Assembly: GCA_020633415.1 (NCBI GenBank)
Contig: JACKDQ010000002.1
Span: 620,001-684,000, forward strand
Source: Deltaproteobacteria bacterium
GTDB lineage: Bacteria; Myxococcota_A; Polyangia; GCA-2747355
Direction: 5' to 3'
Length of the DNA stretch: 64,000 bases
In this document: one piece after another, positions 60,501-64,000 of the stretch
Numbering within the stretch: the stretch's first letter is position 1
Layout: each line of letters starts with the position of its first letter
The notes under the pieces: generated by a model
Databases searched by the model: none
Told to the model about the DNA's origin: nothing
What the model saw: only the letters and a program-made list of their open reading frames with translations
Made by a program: the position numbers and the translations under genes

Positions 60501-61916
60501 AGCCAGCATGTCGAGTACCGCGTTGAACAGCTCGACCGAGAGATCGGCGTAGGGCTGTGCGCGCCGCACCAGCCGAAACAGCGCGTCGACCTCCCAGCTG
60601 CGGTCGGCGCAGATAGCGACGATCTGCTGCGCCAACACGTCCAGTGCGTTCTTCGGTATGCTGATCGGCTCGATCTCGCCTTCGAGCATTCCCCGGGCAA
60701 CCACTGTCGCTTCCAACAGGTCCCCGCGATGCTTGGGGAATAGTCGCCCGACGCTGCGCTGGCCAACACCGTGACCCGCGCGGCCAATCCGCTGCAGCCC
60801 TCGCGCCACCGTTCCGGGAGACTCGACCTGAATCACCAAGTCGACCGCACCCATGTCGATGCCAAGCTCCAGCGAGCTGGTCGCGACGATTGCCGGCAAT
60901 CTGCCCTCTTTGAGCGCCTCCTCGATCGCCTGGCGCTCATGGGGGGCAACGCTGCCATGATGAGCCCGAGCGAGTGGCTCGCCGGCAAGGTCGTTAAGCT
61001 GCTGGGCGAGCCGCTCGGCCAGTCTGCGACTATTGACGAAGACGATCGTACTTTGATGGGCGCGGATCAGCGCCAGCAGTCGCGGGTAGATCGCCGGCCA
61101 AACGCTGGCCCGCTCATCGGGCGACAACGAAGATCCCGGCGCCAGTTGAGCTGGGTCCACGGCGAGCGGTGCGCTCATGTCCGGCACTGGGACGACGATC
61201 TCCAGATCGAGATCCGGTTTAGCGCTGGTATCGACCAGTTCGACCGGCCGCGCGCCCACCAAGAACCGACCGACCCGCTCGAGCGGTCGCTGCGTTGCAG
61301 AGAGCCCAATGCGCTGGAACTCTCGACCGACGAGTTCGACCAAGCGTTCGAGGGACAAGGCGAGGTGTACGCCACGCTTGTTCGGGGCAAGCGCGTGGAT
61401 CTCATCGACGATCACGGTGTCGACCGACTGCAGCGCCTGGCGACTCCCTTGCGAGCCGAGCATCAGATAGAGCGACTCGGGCGTCGTGATCAGGATTTGC
61501 CCCGGATCGCGCGCCTGCTGGCGACGCTCGCGCTGCGAGGTGTCGCCGGTGCGCACATCGACCTTGAGCGGCGAAAAGGGCAGCCCATCGCGCGCCGCTA
61601 AGCGTTGCATGCCGATCAACGGTGCGCGCAGGTTGCGCTCGATGTCGTATGCCAGCGCCTTGAGCGGCGAGACGTAGAGCGCGCGCACGCCGGGCTCGAC
61701 CGCTTGACGGGAGATGTTGTCGATGCACCAAAAGAATGCCGCCAGCGTTTTTCCACTGCCGGTTGGCGCACAGAGCAGCGCATGTTTGCCCAAGGCGATT
61801 TGCGCCCAGCCCGCGGCCTGTACTGCCGTCGGCGCGGCAAAGCACTCGCTAAACCAACAGCGCGCTAGTTCGCTAAACGGTGCCAGCGCCTGTTCAGACC
61901 CCGACGCCGCGCTCAT
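57522..61916 (-). CDS. lhr: Lhr-type large ATP-dependent helicase
   Basis: This 1464-residue superfamily 2 helicase is similar in size to E. coli Lhr (1538). Helicase motifs: Walker A APTGSGKT at 50-57, DEIHA (Asp171 onward), the Ia region YVSPLKALAYDIERNL, and in the second RecA lobe LELGIDMGAVDLVIQVESPGTV and ARGLQRIGRAGHGVGQR. Beyond about 500 comes the Lhr-specific region with winged-helix and beta-barrel-type domains and a long C-terminal extension. Lhr unwinds DNA-DNA and RNA-DNA helices in repair. It lies 36 bp after leuS on the same strand and probably shares its transcript. Several antisense open frames in this region are shadows. Nothing appears missing. Confidence 0.93.
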   Translation of the reverse strand: MSAASGSEQALAPFSELARCWFSECFAAPTAVQAAGWAQIALGKHALLCAPTGSGKTLAAFFWCIDNISRQAVEPGVRALYVSPLKALAYDIERNLRAPLIGMQRLAARDGLPFSPLKVDVRTGDTSQRERRQQARDPGQILITTPESLYLMLGSQGSRQALQSVDTVIVDEIHALAPNKRGVHLALSLERLVELVGREFQRIGLSATQRPLERVGRFLVGARPVELVDTSAKPDLDLEIVVPVPDMSAPLAVDPAQLAPGSSLSPDERASVWPAIYPRLLALIRAHQSTIVFVNSRRLAERLAQQLNDLAGEPLARAHHGSVAPHERQAIEEALKEGRLPAIVATSSLELGIDMGAVDLVIQVESPGTVARGLQRIGRAGHGVGQRSVGRLFPKHRGDLLEATVVARGMLEGEIEPISIPKNALDVLAQQIVAICADRSWEVDALFRLVRRAQPYADLSVELFNAVLDMLAGRYPSDAFADLRPRLNWDRVADTVVGRPGAKLISLLNGGTIADRGSYAVHLGERGPKVGELDEEMVYESRAGEAFVLGATTWRIEDITRDRVVVTPAPGEPGKMPFWHGAGPGRPLEVGRALGRFVGEVSELPADGRLAHLQSRYRLDPLAARNVLDYIAEQLDVSGAVPTDQCLVIERFADELGDWRVCLLTPFGGRVHGPWALALSASLSRKYGFDVETLHTDDGIVLRFADSDELPTAEALIPDPSDVEELVVEQLRHSPLFAAQFRENAARALLLPRRAYNRRAPLWQQRLRAQQLMAVALQHGDFPIVLETYRACLNDVFDMPALRDLLSRLRSRQLRVVEVDTRRPSPFARSLVFAYVAAYLYQGDAPLAERRAQALTLDRNLLRELLGHEELRRLLDAEVIDTLHAELQFIDEQRLCRTADDLHDVLRRIGDLSDQEIALRAAVDPQALIEQLLRSRRAVYLRLAGEQRLVTVEDAARYRDALGVVLPAGVPHSLLAVSEDALGVLVERFAANHRPFVSADLAARFAVTIDEISPVLERLCRAGRLLKGDFDPRVCVKEWCHPEVLRRLRQRTLAKLRQQVAPVEARAVGRFLSGWQGIAAGRRGLPALRDAVAQLAGYPLPFSELETRILPARVEDYRPELLDQLGMAGEVVWVGCGALSPTDGRIALYPRAQLARLLDATSNTLAGEAQRSLLARLAEGGALFTADLLASVETDLLTLTEALWDLVWAGLVTNDNFAVLRELARGSRRGRRSSATPIGGRWSLVPRPKHAAATEQLLAWANLLIERYGIVGRDCVAHERLVGGFGRISRVLSDMEQAGKVRRGLFVDGLGGQQFAHPAAVDRLRASSRQAERAVVVLAATDPANPYGSLLPWPPAAEGSPSLQRRVGNTVILRGGQAVALLSKDNRRLVVFSALSPGDLTESFTDALPLLTRRRRRLSLRIDQINGVPAPSSKWAEALVRAGFSRTHDALVCELISAASSAAR

Positions 61917-61952
61917 CTTATCGGTCCGCAGTCCGGCAACGGACGCGCTGGA

Positions 61953-64000
61953 TCAAGTCGCGACAATGTTGATCAGGCGACCGGGGACGTAGATCACTTT
62001 GCGAATCGTCTTACCCTCAACATGCTTATTGATCTTTTCGTCGGCGAGCGCGATCTGCCGAATCTCCTCTTCGGTCGCTTCGGCGGGTACGGAGACGTTG
62101 CCGCGCGTCTTGCCCTTGATCTGCACGACGATGTTGATCATCGCGTCGGCGAGCAGCGCTTCGTCGTAGCTCGGCCATGGCTCGCAGGCCAAGCTCTGAT
62201 TGTGGCCTAGCGCCTGCCAGAGCTCTTCGCAAATATGCGGCGCGATCGGCGCGAGCATCAGCACGAACGCGTCGGCAACCGATCGCGGCACGCGATCGAC
62301 GCTGACCAGCTGGTTATTCAGCTCGATCAGCGCGGCTATCGCCGTGTTAAAGCGCATCCGATCCATGTCATCGGTGACACGCTTGATCGTCTTGTGCAGC
62401 GCGCGCGTAAGTTCGTCGCTGGGCGCCTCATCGCTGACCAACAACTCGCCGCTATCGATGTCGAAGAAGTTACGCCAAACGCGCAGTAAGAAGCGGTGCA
62501 CGCCGACGATGTCGCGGGTATTCCATGGTTTGGAGGTCTCAACAGGCCCCATGTACATCTCGTACAAGCGCAGCGTGTCGCAGCCGTGGCTCTGATAGAG
62601 ATCGTCGGGGTTGACGACGTTCTTGAGCGATTTGCCCATCTTGCCTGACTTGCGAAAGACCTCCTGACCTTGATAGAGGAACTTGCCGCCAGGCTCGGCC
62701 TTGCTGACCTCGTAAGCCGCGATCAATTCGCCGCCTGCTGAGTCGTATTGAACTTCGTCGGCAGGAACGCGCACGCCACGGGCATCTTCATAGTAGTCGG
62801 CGAGAATATAGCCTTGGTTGAATAGCCGGCCGAATGGCTCGGCGGTCGAAACATGACCCAAATCGTAAAGCACCTTGTGCCAAAAGCGCGCGTAGAGCAG
62901 GTGCAGGTTGGCGTGCTCGACCCCACCGACGTACAGATCGATGCCGTTTGCCCCCATCCAATAGCGCTCCTTTTGCCGGTCGACAAAGCGCTCGCGATTC
63001 TTCGGATCGATGAATCGCAGGTAGTACCAGCACGAGCCGGCCCACTGGGGCATCGTGTTCAATTCGCGCTGGTAGACCACACCATCGACGGTTACCTCGC
63101 GCCAACTTTCAGCGGCGCGCGACAGTGTGGGCTCTGGATTGTCGGTCGTCGTCGGCGAGAAATCGCTCATCTCCGGCAGCAGCACCGGCAGGTCCTGATC
63201 GCTGACGCCGAGCGTATAGCCCGCAGCGTGATGCAGGATCGGGAACGGCTCGCCCCAGTAGCGCTGACGTGAAAACAACCAGTCGCGCAATTTGTAGTTA
63301 ACCTTGGCCCGTCCCAATCCCTTTTCGGCGAGCCACGCAGTGATCGTACGTTTTGCCTCACTGGTCTCGAGACCGTCGAGCGAGACCTCGGGATTGGCCG
63401 AGTTAACCGCGCAGCCTTGGCCGGCGAAAGCCTGATCGAGTTGCTTCGGATCGGCGAGATAGCGCGTGCGCCCATCCGTCTGCCCAGCAAACTGCTCCTC
63501 GAGCCAGGCTTTGGTCGGCTCGACAACGACGCGAACCGGCAGCTCGAACTGCTTGGCGAACTCGAAGTCGCGTTGATCATGGGCCGGCACCGCCATGATT
63601 GCGCCCGTACCATAGCCCATCAACACGTAGTCAGCGATCCAAACCGGGATCCGCTCAGCGTTGACGGGATTGATCGCGTATGCGCCGCTGAATACCCCCG
63701 TCTTCGACTTTGTCTCAGCCTGGCGGTCGACCTCGCTGCGTCGCGACGCGGCCAAGCAATAGGCTTCGACGTCTGTTTTCTGCTCGGCGGTCGTCAGCAC
63801 TTTGACCAGCGGATGCTCTGGCGCAAGCACCATATATGTCGCACCAAACAGCGTATCCGGGCGCGTGGTGTAGACACGGATCTTGTCCTGCCCACCAACG
63901 ACTTCAAAGTCGCAAAGCGCACCCTCGCTCCGGCCGATCCAGTTGGTCTGCAACGCGCGCACAGACTCCGGCCAATCGACCGTTGCCAAGTCGGCGAGCA
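61953..64000 (-). CDS. leuS: Leucyl-tRNA synthetase, N-terminal part beyond the window
   Basis: The gene continues past 64000; about 682 residues of the C-terminal part are visible. The frame is open to the right edge, so the TTG at 63989 is not a start. Visible: the editing domain, with the characteristic TTRPDTLFGATYMV, then GTGAIMAVPAHDQRDFEFA, the catalytic-domain second half with RDWLFSRQRYWGEPFP, GVEHANLHLLYARFWHK, and the KMSKS equivalent KMGKS in SGKMGKSLKNVVNPDD. The anticodon-binding domain and the C-terminal tail (VQIKGKTRGNVSVP) follow. LeuRS charges tRNA(Leu) and edits isoleucine/norvaline. KMGKS differs at the central Ser. Its HIGH motif lies outside. Lhr follows after 36 bp. 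Confidence 0.93.
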   Translation of the reverse strand, partial: LADLATVDWPESVRALQTNWIGRSEGALCDFEVVGGQDKIRVYTTRPDTLFGATYMVLAPEHPLVKVLTTAEQKTDVEAYCLAASRRSEVDRQAETKSKTGVFSGAYAINPVNAERIPVWIADYVLMGYGTGAIMAVPAHDQRDFEFAKQFELPVRVVVEPTKAWLEEQFAGQTDGRTRYLADPKQLDQAFAGQGCAVNSANPEVSLDGLETSEAKRTITAWLAEKGLGRAKVNYKLRDWLFSRQRYWGEPFPILHHAAGYTLGVSDQDLPVLLPEMSDFSPTTTDNPEPTLSRAAESWREVTVDGVVYQRELNTMPQWAGSCWYYLRFIDPKNRERFVDRQKERYWMGANGIDLYVGGVEHANLHLLYARFWHKVLYDLGHVSTAEPFGRLFNQGYILADYYEDARGVRVPADEVQYDSAGGELIAAYEVSKAEPGGKFLYQGQEVFRKSGKMGKSLKNVVNPDDLYQSHGCDTLRLYEMYMGPVETSKPWNTRDIVGVHRFLLRVWRNFFDIDSGELLVSDEAPSDELTRALHKTIKRVTDDMDRMRFNTAIAALIELNNQLVSVDRVPRSVADAFVLMLAPIAPHICEELWQALGHNQSLACEPWPSYDEALLADAMINIVVQIKGKTRGNVSVPAEATEEEIRQIALADEKINKHVEGKTIRKVIYVPGRLINIVAT

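Noticed and set aside
59718..60743. Plus-strand open frame of 341 codons opposite lhr
   Set aside because: Antisense shadow of a well-conserved helicase; composition is not protein-like and no start signal is present.
60771..61601. Plus-strand open frame of 276 codons opposite the lhr helicase core
   Set aside because: It lies fully within helicase motifs on the other strand, so it is a shadow.
1..64000. CRISPR arrays, insertion sequences or prophage
   Set aside because: No regularly spaced repeats, transposase, integrase or phage structural genes were seen.

Overview
The window is about 62-63% GC and densely coded. Several traits point to Myxococcota or a related former deltaproteobacterium: many Ser/Thr protein kinases with HRDISPxN catalytic loops, an FHA-domain sigma54 activator, REC-PATAN (DUF4388) proteins, surface beta-barrel proteins, and a sigma/anti-sigma/DUF3106 operon. 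This placement is inferred from gene content only. I see no insertion sequence, prophage or CRISPR array.

Layout. 1-145: tail of folC. 153-6662 (minus): a compact chemosensory operon, transcribed REC-PATAN, CheY-like, CheW, MCP, then hybrid CheA, with no CheR or CheB beside it. 6845-12460 (plus): two tandem paralogous kinases, each with two complete kinase domains, a membrane segment and TPR-like repeats. 12469-17460: mutS2 and a beta-barrel/SppA fusion. 17474-22461: an RluA-type pseudouridine synthase, a PEGA-tailed kinase, and a divergent FHA-sigma54 activator behind a near-consensus promoter. 22474-27097: an SDR, arginine deiminase, a GNAT/sirtuin pair overlapping by 4 bp, a thioesterase and a methyltransferase. 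27134-27754: a gene-free stretch ending in a very strong terminator. 27755-32551: Nif3-like protein, CgeB-like glycosyltransferase, CBS protein and an outer-membrane barrel. 32541-34657: small secreted protein, ECF sigma factor, zinc-finger anti-sigma and DUF3106 protein. 34708-38889: aminotransferase, two short genes, an intergenic region with a candidate ncRNA and a tRNA-like element, a lipoprotein carrying a HAD phosphatase domain, and a small membrane protein. 38988-45102: an ArsR regulator diverging from a TolC/MFP/RND efflux operon across a perfect 13-bp inverted repeat. 45168-52355: HDAC-family deacetylase with a GNAT-like C-terminal half, trypsin-like lipoprotein, M81 metallopeptidase, Cu/Zn-type permease with an HMA domain, and a beta-barrel protein. 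52520-64000: IleRS-family synthetase with an atypical HIGH motif, hybrid histidine kinase, Lhr-type helicase and partial leuS.

Themes. Much of the window is signalling (kinases, chemosensory array, FHA activator, ECF sigma factor, hybrid kinase). Two separate modules concern protein (de)acylation. The observations most worth following are the HDAC/GNAT-like fusion, the symmetric ArsR promoter-operator, the small-transcript cluster at 36.3-37.1 kb, the tandem dual-kinase pair and the barrel-SppA fusion.
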